Assembly (NCBI GenBank): GCA_943737045.1
Contig: CALSFV010000035.1
Span: 558,001 to 622,000, forward strand
DNA length: 64,000 nt
Direction of reading: 5' to 3'
Source: Parapristionchus giblindavisi
Lineage: Eukaryota > Nematoda > Chromadorea > Rhabditida > Diplogasteridae
Of the stretch, positions 37,923 to 52,361 are shown in pieces (position 1 is the stretch's first letter; each line of letters opens with the position of its first letter). A program made the translations under genes and the position numbers. The notes beneath the pieces were generated by a model. That model made no database searches, had not been told where the DNA came from, and saw only the letters and a program-made list of their open reading frames with translations.

Positions 37923-39206
37923 ATGTCAAACTGTAATCTTGTGTTGATTCCACAATGCCCAAAGTACAAAAGTAGCTTTCACTCTGATAAGACCAAAAGA
38001 ATACCTGACATGAAAAATTTTCTGCTAGACCCAGCGTGTCATATACCAAACGAAAGAGCAAAAAATTCTGAGTATTTTACAACGTTTCATGTTGAACAAC
38101 GGCCGCTCCAGCCGAATTAACAAAATTGAATCATGCATTTTCGGCAATAAAGAATTAGTGACACGTCAATGCTTTATCGAAACTTATCGTAGCATATACC
38201 ACGTGAAAGAGCAAAAAATTCTGAATAATCTACACTTCAGTTCATGTCAAACTGTAATCTTCTGTTGATTCCACAATGTCCAAAGTACAAAAGTAGCTTT
38301 CACTCTGATAAGACCAAAAGAATACCTGACATGAAAAATTTTCTGCTAGACTCAGCGTGTCATATACCAAACGAAAGAGCAAAAAATTCTGAGTATTTTG
38401 CAACGTTTCAATTTGAACAACGGCCGCTCCAGCCGAATTAACAAAATTGAATTATGCATTTTCGGCAATAAAGAATTCGTGACACGTCAATGCTTTATCG
38501 AAACTTATCGTAGCATATACCACGTGAAAGAGCAAAAAATTCTGAATAATCTACACTTCAGTTCATGTCAAACTGTAATCTTGTGTTGATTCCACAATGC
38601 CCAAAGTACAAAAGTAGCTTTCACTCTGATAAGACCAAAAGAATACCTGACATGAAAAATTTTCTGCTAGACCCAGCGTGTCATATACCAAACGAAAGAG
38701 CAAAAAATTCTGAGTATTTTACAACGTTTCATGTTGAACAACGGCCGCTCCAGCCGAATTAACAAAATTGAATCATGCATTTTCGGCAATAAAGAATTAG
38801 TGACACGTCAATGCTTTATCGAAACTTATCGTAGCATATACCACGTGAAAGAGCAAAAAATTCTGAATAATCTACACTTCAGTTCATGTCAAACTGTAAT
38901 CTTCTGTTGATTCCACAATGTCCAAAGTACAAAAGTAGCTTTCACTCTGATAAGACCAAAAGAATACCTGACATGAAAAATTTTCTGCTAGACTCAGCGT
39001 GTCATATACCAAACGAAAGAGCAAAAAATTCTGAGTATTTTGCAACGTTTCAATTTGAACAACGGCCGCTCCAGCCGAATTAACAAAATTGAATTATGCA
39101 TTTTCGGCAATAAAGAATTCGTGACACGTCAATGCTTTATCGAAACTTATCGTAGCATATACCACGTGAAAGAGCAAAAAATTCTGAATAATCTACACTT
39201 CAGTTC
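37923..39206 (+). repeat. Dimeric higher-order repeat, two copies (642 bp)
   Basis: Units at 37923 and 38565 share a private 'tattttacaacg' (usual 'tattttgcaacg'). The units after them, at 38244 and 38886, share 'cttctgttgattcc' and 'gtttcaatttgaac'. The pair is repeated once in tandem. Confidence 0.82.
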
Positions 39207-41774
39207 ATGTCAAACTGTAATCTTGTGTTGATTCCACAATGCCCAAAGTACAAAAGTAGCTTTCACTCTGATAAGACCAAAAGAATACCTGACATGAAAA
39301 ATTTTCTGCTAGACCCAGCGTGTCATATACCAAACGAAAGAGCAAAAAATTCTGAGTATTTTGCAACGTTTCATGTTGAACAACGGCCGCTCCAGCCGAA
39401 TTAACAAAATTGAATTATGCATTTTCGGCAATAAAGAATTCGTGACACGTCAATGCTTTATCGAAACTTATCGTAGCATATACCACGTGAAAGAGCAAAA
39501 AATTCTGAATAATCTACACTTCAGTTCATGTCAAACTGTAATCTTGTGTTGATTCCACAATGCCCAAAGTACAAAAGTAGCTTTCACTCTGATTAGACCA
39601 AAAGAATACCTGACATGAAAAATTTTCTGCTAGACCCAGCGTGTCATATACCAAACGAAAGAGCAAAAAATTCTGAGTATTTTGCAACGTTCCATGTTGA
39701 ACAACGGCCGCTCCAGCCGAATTAACAACATTGAACCATGCATTTTTAGCATTAAAGAATTCGTGACACGCCAATATTTAATCTAAACTTATCGTAGCAT
39801 ATACCACGTGAAAGAGCAAAAAATTCTGAATAATCTACACTTCAGTTCATGTCAAACTGTAATCTTGTGCTGATTCCACAAAGCCCAAAATACAAAAGTA
39901 GCTTTCACTCTGATAAGACCAAAAGAATACCTGACACGAAAAATTTTCTGCTAGACTCAGCGTGTCATATACCAAACGAAAGAGCAAAAAATTCTGAGTA
40001 TTTTGCAACGTTCCATGTTGAACAACGGCCGCTCCAGCCGAATTAACAACATTGAACCATGCATTTTTAGCATTAAAGAATTCGTGACACGCCAATATTT
40101 AATCTAAACTTATCGTAGCATATACCACGTGAAAGAGCAAAAAATTCTGAATAATCTACACTTCAGTTCATGTCAAACTGTAATCTTGTGTTGATTCCAC
40201 AATGCCCAAAGTACAAAAGTAGCTTTCACTCTGATAAGACCAAAAGAATACCTGACACGAAAAATTTTCTGCTAGACTCAGCGTGTCATATAGCAAACGA
40301 AAGAGCAAAAAATTCTGAGTATTTTGCAACGTTCCATGTTGAACAACGGCCGCTCCAGCCGAATTAACAACATTGAACCATGCATTTTTAGCATTAAAGA
40401 ATTCGTGACACGCCAATATTTAATCTAAACTTATCGTAGCATATACCACGTGAAAGAGCAAAACATTCTGAATAATCTACACTTCAGTTCATGTCAAACT
40501 GTAATCTTGTGTTGATTCCACAATGCCCAAAGTACAAAAGTAGCTTTCACTCTGATAAGACCAAAAGAATACCTGACATGAAAAATTTTCTGCTAGACCC
40601 AGCGCGTCATATACCAAACGAAAGAGCAAAAAATTCTGAGTATTTTGCAACGTTTCATGTTGAACAACGGCCGCTCCAGCCGAATTAACAAAATTGAATA
40701 ATGCATTTTCGGCAATAAAGAATTCGTGACACGTCAATGCTTTATCGAAACTTATCGTAGCATATACCACGTGAAAGAGCAAAAAATTCTGAATAATCTA
40801 AACTTCAGTTCATGTCAAACTGTAATCTTGTGTTGATTCCACAATGCCCAAAGTACAAAAGTAGCTTTCACTCTGATTAGACCAAAAGAATACCTGACAT
40901 GAAAAATTTTCTGCTAGACCCAGCGTGTCATATACCAAACGAAAGAGCAAAAAATTCTGAGTATTTTGCAACGTTCCATGTTGAACAACGGCCGCTCCAG
41001 CCGAATTAACAACATTGAACCATGCATTTTTAGCATTAAAGAATTCGTGACACGCCAATATTTAATCTAAACTTATCGTAGCATATACCACGTGAAAGAG
41101 CAAAAAATTCTGAATAATCTACACTTCAGTTCATGTCAAACTGTAATCTTGTGCTGATTCCACAAAGCCCAAAATACAAAAGTAGCTTTCACTCTGATAA
41201 GACCAAAAGAATACCTGACACGAAAAATTTTCTGCTAGACTCAGCGTGTCATATACCAAACGAAAGAGCAAAAAATTCTGAGTATTTTTCAACGTTCCAT
41301 GTTGAACAACGGCCGCTCCAGCCGAATTAACAACATTGAACCATGCATTTTTAGCATTAAAGAATTCGTGACACGCCAATATTTAATCTAAACTTATCGT
41401 AGCATATACCACGTGAAAGAGCAAAAAATTCTGAATAATCTACACTTCAGTTCATGTCAAACTGTAATCTTGTGCTGATTCCACAAAGCCCAAAATACAA
41501 AAGTAGCTTTCACTCTGATAAGACCAAAAGAATACCTGACACGAAGAATTTTCTGCTAGACTCAGCGTGTCATATACCAAACGAAAGAGCAAAAAATTCT
41601 GAGTATTTTGCAACGTTTCATGTTGAACAACGGCCGCTCCAGCCAAATTAACAAAATTGAATTATGCATTTTCGGCAATAAAGAATTCGTGACACGTCAA
41701 TATTTAATCTAAACTTATCGTAGCATATACCACGTGAAAGAGCAAAAAATTCTGAATAATCTACACTTCAGTTC
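39207..41774 (+). repeat. Mixed zone resembling the far left of the array
   Basis: Eight units. At 39207-40169 and 40491-41453 the order is: a unit with second-type tail, a unit with the private 'ctctgattagacc', and a unit with 'gctgattccacaaagccc'. The same three-unit order is found at 710, 2636, 4241 and 8093, more than 30 kb away. Other private changes here are 'catatagcaaacg' (40170 unit), 'agcgcgtcat' and 'caaaacattctg' (40491 unit and just before it) and 'cacgaagaattttc' (41454 unit). Confidence 0.8.
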
Positions 41775-42737
41775 ATGTCAAACTGTAATCTTGTGTTGAT
41801 TCCACAATGCCCAAAGTACAAAAGTAGCTTTCACTCTGATAAGACCAAAAGAATACCTGACATGAAAAATTTTCTGCTAGACCCAGCGTGTCATATACCA
41901 AACGAAAGAGCAAAAAATTCTGAGTATTTTGCAACGTTCCATGTTGAACAACGGCCGCTCCAGCCGAATTAACAACATTGAACCATGCATTTTTAGCATT
42001 AAAGAATTCGTGACACGCCAATATTTAATCTAAACTTATCGTAGCATATACCACGTGAAAGAGCAAAAAATTCTGAATAATCTACACTTCAGTTCATGTC
42101 AAACTGTAATCTTGTGTTGATTCCACAATGCCCAAAGTACAAAAGTAGCTTTCACTCTGATAAGACCAAAAGAATACCTGACATGAAAAATTTTCTGCTA
42201 GACCCAGCGTGTCATATACCAAACGAAAGAGCAAAAAATTCTGAGTATTTTGCAACGTTCCATGTTGAACAACGGCCGCTCCAGCCGAATTAACAACATT
42301 GAACCATGCTTTTTTAGCATTAAAGAATTCGTGACACGCCAATATTTAATCTAAACTTATCGTAGCATATACCACGTGAAAGAGCAAAAAATTCTGAATA
42401 ATCTACACTTCAGTTCATGTCAAACTGTAATCTTGTGTTGATTCCACAATGCCCAAAGTACAAAAGTAGCTTTCACTCTGATAAGACCAAAAGAATACCT
42501 GACATGAAAAATTTTCTGCTAGACCCAGCGTGTCATATTCCAAACGAAAGAGCAAAAAATTCTGAGTATTTTGCAACGTTCCATGTTGAACAACGGCCGC
42601 TCCAGCCGAATTAACAACATTGAACCATGCTTTTTTAGCATTAAAGAATTCGTGACACGCCAATATTTAATCTAAACTTATCGTAGCATATACCACGTGA
42701 AAGAGCAAAAAATTCTGAATAATCTACACTTCAGTTC

Positions 42738-44661
42738 ATGTCAAACTGTAATCTTGTGTTGATTCCACAATGCCCAAAGTACAAAAGTAGCTTTCACTCT
42801 GATAAGACCAAAAGAATACCTGACATGAAAAATTTTCTGCTAGACCCAGCGTGTCATATACCAAACGAAAGAGCAAAAAATTCTGAGTATTTCGCAACGT
42901 TCCATGTTGAACAACGGCCGCTCCAGCCGAATTAACAACATTGAACCATGCATTTTTAGCATTAAAGAATTCGTGACACGCCAATATTTAATCTAAACTT
43001 ATCGTAGCATATACCACGTGAAAGAGCAAAAAATTCTGAATAATCTACACTTCAGTTCATGTCAAACTGTAATCTTGTGTTGATTCCACAATGCCCAAAG
43101 TACAAAAGTAGCTTTCACTCTGATAAGACCAAAAGAATACCTGACATGAAAATTTTCTGCTAGACCCAGCGTGTCATATACCAAACGAAAGAGCAAAAAA
43201 TTCTGAGTATTTTGCAACGTTCCATGTTGAACAACGGCCGCTCCAGACGAATTAACAACATTGAACCATGCAATTTTAGCATTAAAGAATTCGTGACACG
43301 CCAATATTTAATCTAAACTTATCGTAGCATATACCACGTGAAAGAGCAAAAAATTCTGAATAATCTACACTTCAGTTCATGTCAAACTGTAATCTTGTGT
43401 TGATTCCACAATGCCCAAAGTACAAAAGTAGCTTTCACTCTGATAAGACCAAAAGAATACCTGACATGAAAAATATTCTGCTAGACCCAGCGTGTCATAT
43501 ACCAAACGAAAGAGCAAAAAATTCTGAGTATTTTGCAACGTTCCATGTTGAACAACGGCCGCTCCAGCCGAATTAACAACATTGAACCATGCATTTTTAG
43601 CATTAAAGAATTCGTGACACACCCATATTTAATCTAAACTTATCGTAGCATATACCACGTGAAAGAGCAAAAAATTCTGAATAATCTACACTTCAGTTCA
43701 TGTCAAACTGTAATCTTGTGTTGATTCCACAATGCCCAAAGTACAAAAGTAGCTTTCACTCTGATAAGACCAAAAGAATACCTGACATGAAAAATTTTCT
43801 GCTAGACCCAGCGTGTCATATACCAAACGAAAGAGCAAAAAATTCTGAGTATTTCGCAACGTTCCATGTTGAACAACGGCCGCTCCAGCCGAATTAACAA
43901 CATTGAACCATGCATTTTTAGCATTAAAGAATTCGTGACACGCCAATATTTAATCTAAACTTATCGTAGCATATACCACGTGAAAGAGCAAAAAATTCTG
44001 AATAATCTACACTTCAGTTCATGTCAAACTGTAATCTTGTGTTGATTCCACAATGCCCAAAGTACAAAAGTAGCTTTCACTCTGATAAGACCAAAAGAAT
44101 ACCTGACATGAAAATTTTCTGCTAGACCCAGCGTGTCATATACCAAACGAAAGAGCAAAAAATTCTGAGTATTTTGCAACGTTCCATGTTGAACAACGGC
44201 CGCTCCAGACGAATTAACAACATTGAACCATGCAATTTTAGCATTAAAGAATTCGTGACACGCCAATATTTAATCTAAACTTATCGTAGCATATACCACG
44301 TGAAAGAGCAAAAAATTCTGAATAATCTACACTTCAGTTCATGTCAAACTGTAATCTTGTGTTGATTCCACAATGCCCAAAGTACAAAAGTAGCTTTCAC
44401 TCTGATAAGACCAAAAGAATACCTGACATGAAAAATATTCTGCTAGACCCAGCGTGTCATATACCAAACGAAAGAGCAAAAAATTCTGAGTATTTTGCAA
44501 CGTTCCATGTTGAACAACGGCCGCTCCAGCCGAATTAACAACATTGAACCATGCATTTTTAGCATTAAAGAATTCGTGACACACCCATATTTAATCTAAA
44601 CTTATCGTAGCATATACCACGTGAAAGAGCAAAAAATTCTGAATAATCTACACTTCAGTTC
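42738..44661 (+). repeat. Trimeric higher-order repeat, two copies (962 bp)
   Basis: The units at 42738, about 43059 and 43379 recur at 43700, about 44020 and 44341. Shared private marks are 'tatttcgcaacg' in the first unit. The second has 'gacatgaaaattttc', 'gctccagacgaatt' and 'catgcaattttagc'. The third has 'gaaaaatattctg' and 'gacacacccat'. The period is one base short of 963 because of the shared deletion. Confidence 0.88.
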
Positions 44662-47600
44662 ATGTCAAACTGTAATCTTGTGTTGATTCCACAATGCCCA
44701 AAGTACAAAAGTAGCTTTCACTCTGATAAGACCAAAAGAATACCTGACATGAAAAATTTTCTGCTAGACCCAGCGTGTCATATACCAAACGAAAGAGCAA
44801 AAAATTCTGAGTATTTTGCAACGTTCCATGTTGAACAACGGCCGCTCCAGCCGAATTAACAACATTGAACCATGCATTTTTAGCATTAAAGAATTCGTGA
44901 CACACCCATATTTAATCTAAACTTATCGTAGCATATACCACGTGAAAGAGCAAAAAATTCAGAATAATCTACACTTCAGTTCATGTCAAACTGTAATCTT
45001 GTGTTGATTCCACAATGCCCAAAGTACAAAAGTAGCTTTCACTCTGATAAGACCAAAAGAATACCTGACATGAAAAATTTTCTGCTAGACCCAGCGTGTC
45101 ATATACCAAACGAAAGAGCAAAAAATTCTGAGTATTTCGCAACGTTCCATGTTGAACAACGGCCGCTCCAGCCGAATTAACAACATTGAACCATGCATTT
45201 TTAGCATTAAAGAATTCGTGACACGCCAATATTTAATCTAAACTTATCGTAGCATATACCACGTGAAAGAGCAAAAAATTCTGAATAATCTACACTTCAG
45301 TTCATGTCAAACTGTAATCTTGTGTTGATTCCATAATGCCCAAAGTACAAAAGTAGCTTTCACTCTGATAAGACCAAAAGAATACCTGACATGAAAAATT
45401 TTCTGCTAGACCCAGCGTGTCATATACCAAACGAAAGAGCAAAAAATTCTGAGTATTTCGCAACGTTCCATGTTGAACAACGGCCGCTCCAGCCGAATTA
45501 ACAACATTGAACCATGCATTTTTAGCATTAAAGAATTCGTGACACGCCAATATTTAATCTAAACTTATCGTAGCATATACCACGTGAAAGAGCAAAAAAT
45601 TCTGAATAATCTACACTTCAGTTCATGTCAAACTGTAATCTTGTGTTGATTCCACAATGCCCAAAGTACAAAAGTAGCTTTCACTCTGATAAGACCAAAA
45701 GAATACCTGACATGAAAATTTTCTGCTAGACCCAGCGTGTCATATACCAAACGAAAGAGCAAAAAATTCTGAGTATTTTGCAACGTTCCATGTTGAACAA
45801 CGGCCGCTCCAGCCGAATTAACAACATTGAACCATGCATTTTTAGCATTAAAGAATTCGTGACACGCCAATATTTAATCTAAACTTATCGTAGCATATAC
45901 CACGTGAAAGAGCAAAAAATTCTGAATAATCTACACTTCAGTTCATGTCAAACTGTAATCTTGTGTTGATTCCACAATGCCCAAAGTACAAAAGTAGCTT
46001 TCACTCTGATAAGACCAAAAGAATACCTGACATGAAAAATTTTCTGCTAGACCCAGCGTGTCATATTCCAAACGAAAGAGCAAAAAATTCTGAGTATTTT
46101 GCAACGTTTCATGTTGAACAACGGCCGCTCCAGCCGAATTAACAACATTGAACCATGCTTTTTTAGCATTAAAGAATTCGTGACACGCCAATATTTAATC
46201 TAAACTTATCGTAGCATATACCACGTGAAAGAGCAAAAAATTCTGAATAATCTACACTTCAGTTCATGTCAAACTGTAATCTTGTGTTGATTCCACAATG
46301 CCCAAAGTACAAAAGTAGCTTTCACTCTGATAAGACCAAAAGAATACCTGACATGAAAAATTTTCTGCTAGACCCAGCGTGTCATATACCAAACGAAAGA
46401 GCAAAAAATTCTGAGTATTTTGCAACGTTCCATGTTGAACAACGGCCGCTCCAGCCGAATTAACAACATTGAACCATGCATTTTTAGCATTAAAGAATTC
46501 GTGACACGCCAATATTTAATCTAAACTTATCGTAGCATATACCACGTGAAAGAGCAAAAAATTCTGAATAATCTACACTTCAGTTCATGTCAAACTGTAA
46601 TCTTGTGTTGATTCCACAATGCCCAAAGTACAAAAGTAGCTTTCACTCTGATAAGACCAAAAGAATACCTGACATGAAAAATTTTCTGCTAGACCCAGCG
46701 TGTCATATACCAAACGAAAGAGCAAAAAATTCTGAGTATTTTGCAACGTTCCATGTTGAACAACGGCCGCTCCAGCCGAATTAACAACATTGAACCATGC
46801 TTTTTTAGCATTAAAGAATTCGTGACACGCCAATATTTAATCTAAACTTATCGTAGCATATACCACGTGAAAGAGCAAAAAATTATGAATAATCTACACT
46901 TCAGTTCATGTCAAACTGTAATCTTGTGTTGATTCCACAATGCCCAAAGTACAAAAGTAGCTTTCACTCTGATAAGACCAAAAGAATACCTGACATGAAA
47001 AATTTTCTGCTAGACCCAGCGTGTCATATTCCAAACGAAAGAGCAAAAAATTCTGAGTATTTTGCAACGTTCCATGTTGAACAACGGCCGCTCCAGCCGA
47101 ATTAACAACATTGAACCATGCTTTTTTAGCATTAAAGAATTCGTGACACGCCAATATTTAATCTAAACTTATCGTAGCATATACCACGTGAAAGAGCAAA
47201 AAATTCTGAATAATCTACACTTCAGTTCATGTCAAACTGTAATCTTGTGTTGATTCCACAATGCCCAAAGTACAAAAGTAGCTTTCACTCTGATAAGACC
47301 AAAAGAATACCTGACATGAAAAATTTTCTGCTAGACCCAGCGTGTCATATACCAAACGAAAGAGCAAAAAATTCTGAGTATTTCGCAACGTTCCATGTTG
47401 AACAACGGCCGCTCCAGCCGAATTAACAACATTGAACCATGCATTTTTAGCATTAAAGAATTCGTGACACGCCAATATTTAATCTAAACTTATCGTAGCA
47501 TATACCACGTGAAAGAGCAAAAAATTCTGAATAATCTACACTTCAGTTCATGTCAAACTGTAATCTTGTGTTGATTCCACAATGCCCAAAGTACAAAAGT

Positions 47601-50600
47601 AGCTTTCACTCTGATAAGACCAAAAGAATACCTGACATGAAAATTTTCTGCTAGACCCAGCGTGTCATATACCAAACGAAAGAGCAAAAAATTCTGAGTA
47701 TTTTGCAACGTTCCATGTTGAACAACGGCCGCTCCAGACGAATTAACAACATTGAACCATGCATTTTTAGCATTAAAGAATTCGTGACACGCCAATATTT
47801 AATCTAAACTTATCGTAGCATATACCACGTGAAAGAGCAAAAAATTCTGAATAATCTACACTTCAGTTCATGTCAAACTGTAATCTTGTGTTGATTCCAC
47901 AATGCCCAAAGTACAAAAGTAGCTTTCACTCTGATAAGACCAAAAGAATACCTGACATGAAAAATTTTCTGCTAGGCCCAGCGTGTCATATACCAAACGA
48001 AAGAGCAAAAAATTCTGAGTATTTCGCAACGTTCCATGTTGAACAACGGCCGCTCCAGCCGAATTAACAACATTGAACCATGCATTTTTAGCATTAAAGA
48101 ATTCGTGACACGCCAATATTTAATCTAAACTTATCGTAGCATATACCACGTGAAAGAGCAAAAAATTCTGAATAATCTACACTTCAGTTCATGTCAAACT
48201 GTAATCTTGTGTTGATTCCACAATGCCCAAAGTACAAAAGTAGCTTTCACTCTGATAAGACCAAAAGAATACCTGACATGAAAAATTTTCTGCTAGACCC
48301 AGCGTATCATATACCAAACGAAAGAGCAAAAAATTCTGAGTATTTTGCAACGTTTCATGTTGAACAACGGCCGCTCCAGCCGAATTAACAAAATTGAATT
48401 ATGCATTTTCGGCAATAAAGAATTCGTGACACGTCAATGCTTTATCGAAACTTATCGTAGCATATACCACGTGAAAGAGCAAAAAATTCTGAATAATCTA
48501 CACTTCAGTTCATGTCAAACTGTAATCTTGTGTTGATTCCACAATGTCCAAAGTACAAAAGTAGCTTTCACTCTGATAAGACCAAAAGAATACCTGACAT
48601 GAAAAATTTTCTGCTAGACCCAGCGTGTCATATACCAAACGAAAGAGCAAAAAATTCTGAGTATTTTGCAACGTTCCATGTTGAACAACGGCCGCTCCAG
48701 CCGAATTAACAACATTGAACCATGCATTTTTAGCATTAAAGAATTCGTGACACGCCAATATTTAATCTAAACTTATCGTAGCATATACCACGTGAAAGAG
48801 CAAAAAATTCTGAATAATCTACACTTCAGTTCATGTCAAACTGTAATCTTGTGTTGATTCCACAATGCCCAAAGTACAAAAGTAGCTTTCACTCTGATAA
48901 GACCAAAAGAATACCTGACATGAAAAATATTCTGCTAGACCCAGCGTGTCATATACCAAACGAAAGAGCAAAAAATTCTGAGTATTTTGCAACGTTCCAT
49001 GTTGAACAACGGCCGCTCCAGCCGAATTAACAACATTGAACCATGCATTTTTAGCATTAAAGAATTCGTGACACACCCATATTTAATCTAAACTTATCGT
49101 AGCATATACCACGTGAAAGAGCAAAAAATTCTGAATAATCTACACTTCAGTTCATGTCAAACTGTAATCTTGTGTTGATTCCACAATGCCCAAAGTACAA
49201 AAGTAGCTTTCACTCTGATAAGACCAAAAGAATACCTGACATGAAAAATTTTCTGCTAGACCCAGCGTGTCATATACCAAACGAAAGAGCAAAAAATTCT
49301 GAGTATTTTGCAACGTTCCATGTTGAACAACGGCCGCTCCAGCCGAATTAACAACATTGAACCATGCATTTTTAGCATTAAAGAATTCGTGACACACCCA
49401 TATTTAATCTAAACTTATCGTAGCATATACCACGTGAAAGAGCAAAAAATTCAGAATAATCTACACTTCAGTTCATGTCAAACTGTAATCTTGTGTTGAT
49501 TCCACAATGCCCAAAGTACAAAAGTAGCTTTCACTCTGATAAGACCAAAAGAATACCTGACATGAAAAATTTTCTGCTAGACCCAGCGTGTCATATACCA
49601 AACGAAAGAGCAAAAAATTCTGAGTATTTCGCAACGTTCCATGTTGAACAACGGCCGCTCCAGCCGAATTAACAACATTGAACCATGCATTTTTAGCATT
49701 AAAGAATTCGTGACACGCCAATATTTAATCTAAACTTATCGTAGCATATACCACGTGAAAGAGCAAAAAATTCTGAATAATCTACACTTCAGTTCATGTC
49801 AAACTGTAATCTTGTGTTGATTCCATAATGCCCAAAGTACAAAAGTAGCTTTCACTCTGATAAGACCAAAAGAATACCTGACATGAAAAATTTTCTGCTA
49901 GACCCAGCGTGTCATATACCAAACGAAAGAGCAAAAAATTCTGAGTATTTCGCAACGTTCCATGTTGAACAACGGCCGCTCCAGCCGAATTAACAACATT
50001 GAACCATGCATTTTTAGCATTAAAGAATTCGTGACACGCCAATATTTAATCTAAACTTATCGTAGCATATACCACGTGAAAGAGCAAAAAATTCTGAATA
50101 ATCTACACTTCAGTTCATGTCAAACTGTAATCTTGTGTTGATTCCACAATGCCCAAAGTACAAAAGTAGCTTTCACTCTGATAAGACCAAAAGAATACCT
50201 GACATGAAAATTTTCTGCTAGACCCAGCGTGTCATATACCAAACGAAAGAGCAAAAAATTCTGAGTATTTTGCAACGTTTCATGTTGAACAACGGCCGCT
50301 CCAGCCGAATTAACAAAATTGAATTATGCATTTTCGGCAATAAAGAATTCGTGACACGTCAATGCTTTATCGAAACTTATCGTAGCATATACCACGTGAA
50401 AGAGCAAAAAATTCTGAATAATCTACACTTCAGTTCATGTCAAACTGTAATCTTCTGTTGATTCCACAATGTCCAAAGTACAAAAGTAGCTTTCACTCTG
50501 ATAAGACCAAAAGAATACCTGACATGAAAAATTTTCTGCTAGACCCAGCGTGTCATATACCAAACGAAAGAGCAAAAAATTCTGAGTATTTTGCAACGTT

Positions 50601-52361
50601 CCATGTTGAACAACGGCCGCTCCAGCCGAATTAACAACATTGAACCATGCATTTTTAGCATTAAAGAATTCGTGACACGCCAATATTTAATCTAAACTTA
50701 TCGTAGCATATACCACGTGAAAGAGCAAAAAATTCTGAATAATCTACACTTCAGTTCATGTCAAACTGTAATCTTGTGTTGATTCCACAATGCCCAAAGT
50801 ACAAAAGTAGCTTTCACTCTGATAAGACCAAAAGAATACCTGACATGAAAAATATTCTGCTAGACCCAGCGTGTCATATACCAAACGAAAGAGCAAAAAA
50901 TTCTGAGTATTTTGCAACGTTCCATGTTGAACAACGGCCGCTCCAGCCGAATTAACAACATTGAACCATGCATTTTTAGCATTAAAGAATTCGTGACACA
51001 CCCATATTTAATCTAAACTTATCGTAGCATATACCACGTGAAAGAGCAAAAAATTCTGAATAATCTACACTTCAGTTCATGTCAAACTGTAATCTTGTGT
51101 TGATTCCATAATGCCCAAAGTACAAAAGTAGCTTTCACTCTGATAAGACCAAAAGAATACCTGACATGAAAAATTTTCTGCTAGACCCAGCGTGTCATAT
51201 ACCAAACGAAAGAGCAAAAAATTCTGAGTATTTCGCAACGTTCCATGTTGAACAACGGCCGCTCCAGCCGAATTAACAACATTGAACCATGCATTTTTAG
51301 CATTAAAGAATTCGTGACACGCCAATATTTAATCTAAACTTATCGTAGCATATACCACGTGAAAGAGCAAAAAATTCTGAATAATCTACACTTCAGTTCA
51401 TGTCAAACTGTAATCTTGTGTTGATTCCACAATGCCCAAAGTACAAAAGTAGCTTTCACTCTGATAAGACCAAAAGAATACCTGACATGAAAATTTTCTG
51501 CTAGACCCAGCGTGTCATATACCAAACGAAAGAGCAAAAAATTCTGAGTATTTTGCAACGTTCCATGTTGAACAACGGCCGCTCCAGCCGAATTAACAAC
51601 ATTGAACCATGCATTTTTAGCATTAAAGAATTCGTGACACGCCAATATTTAATCTAAACTTATCGTAGCATATACCACGTGAAAGAGCAAAAAATTCTGA
51701 ATAATCTACACTTCAGTTCATGTCAAACTGTAATCTTGTGTTGATTCCACAATGCCCAAAGTACAAAAGTAGCTTTCACTCTGATAAGACCAAAAGAATA
51801 CCTGACATGAAAAATTTTCTGCTAGGCCCAGCGTGTCATATACCAAACGAAAGAGCAAAAAATTCTGAGTATTTTGCAACGTTCCATGTTGAACAACGGC
51901 CGCTCCAGCCGAATTAACAACATTGAACCATGCATTTTTAGCATTAAAGAATTCGTGACACACCCATATTTAATCTAAACTTATCGTAGCATATACCACG
52001 TGAAAGAGCAAAAAATTCTGAATAATCTACACTTCAGTTCATGTCAAACTGTAATCTTGTGTTGATTCCACAATGCCCAAAGTACAAAAGTAGCTTTCAC
52101 TCTGATAAGACCAAAAGAATACCTGACATGAAAAATTTTCTGCTAGACCCAGCGTGTCATATACCAAACGAAAGAGCAAAAAATTCTGAGTATTTTGCAA
52201 CGTTCCATGTTGAACAACGGCCGCTCCAGCCGAATTAACAACATTGAACCATGCATTTTTAGCATTAAAGAATTCGTGACACACCCATATTTAATCTAAA
52301 CTTATCGTAGCATATACCACGTGAAAGAGCAAAAAATTCAGAATAATCTACACTTCAGTTC

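Larger units (their letters stand above)
23031..39206 (+). repeat. 321-bp satellite array, middle segment
   Basis: After the second element the 321-bp array resumes with an altered mix of variants. Marks that become common from about 24.9 kb are 'cttctgttgattcc' with 'acaatgtccaaag', 'gtttcaatttgaac', 'gaattagtgacac' and 'gaatcatgcattttcgg'. Many units have the second tail type ('aaattgaattatgcattttc' then 'cgtcaatgctttatcg'). Runs of variants recur in the same order: the series at 31183-32466 recurs at 35034-36317 (offset 3851, twelve units less one base), and the series at 27010-28293 recurs at 33109-34392 (offset 6099, nineteen units). A 1-bp deletion in the A5T4 run near 34806 accounts for the odd base. 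No gene. Confidence 0.95.
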
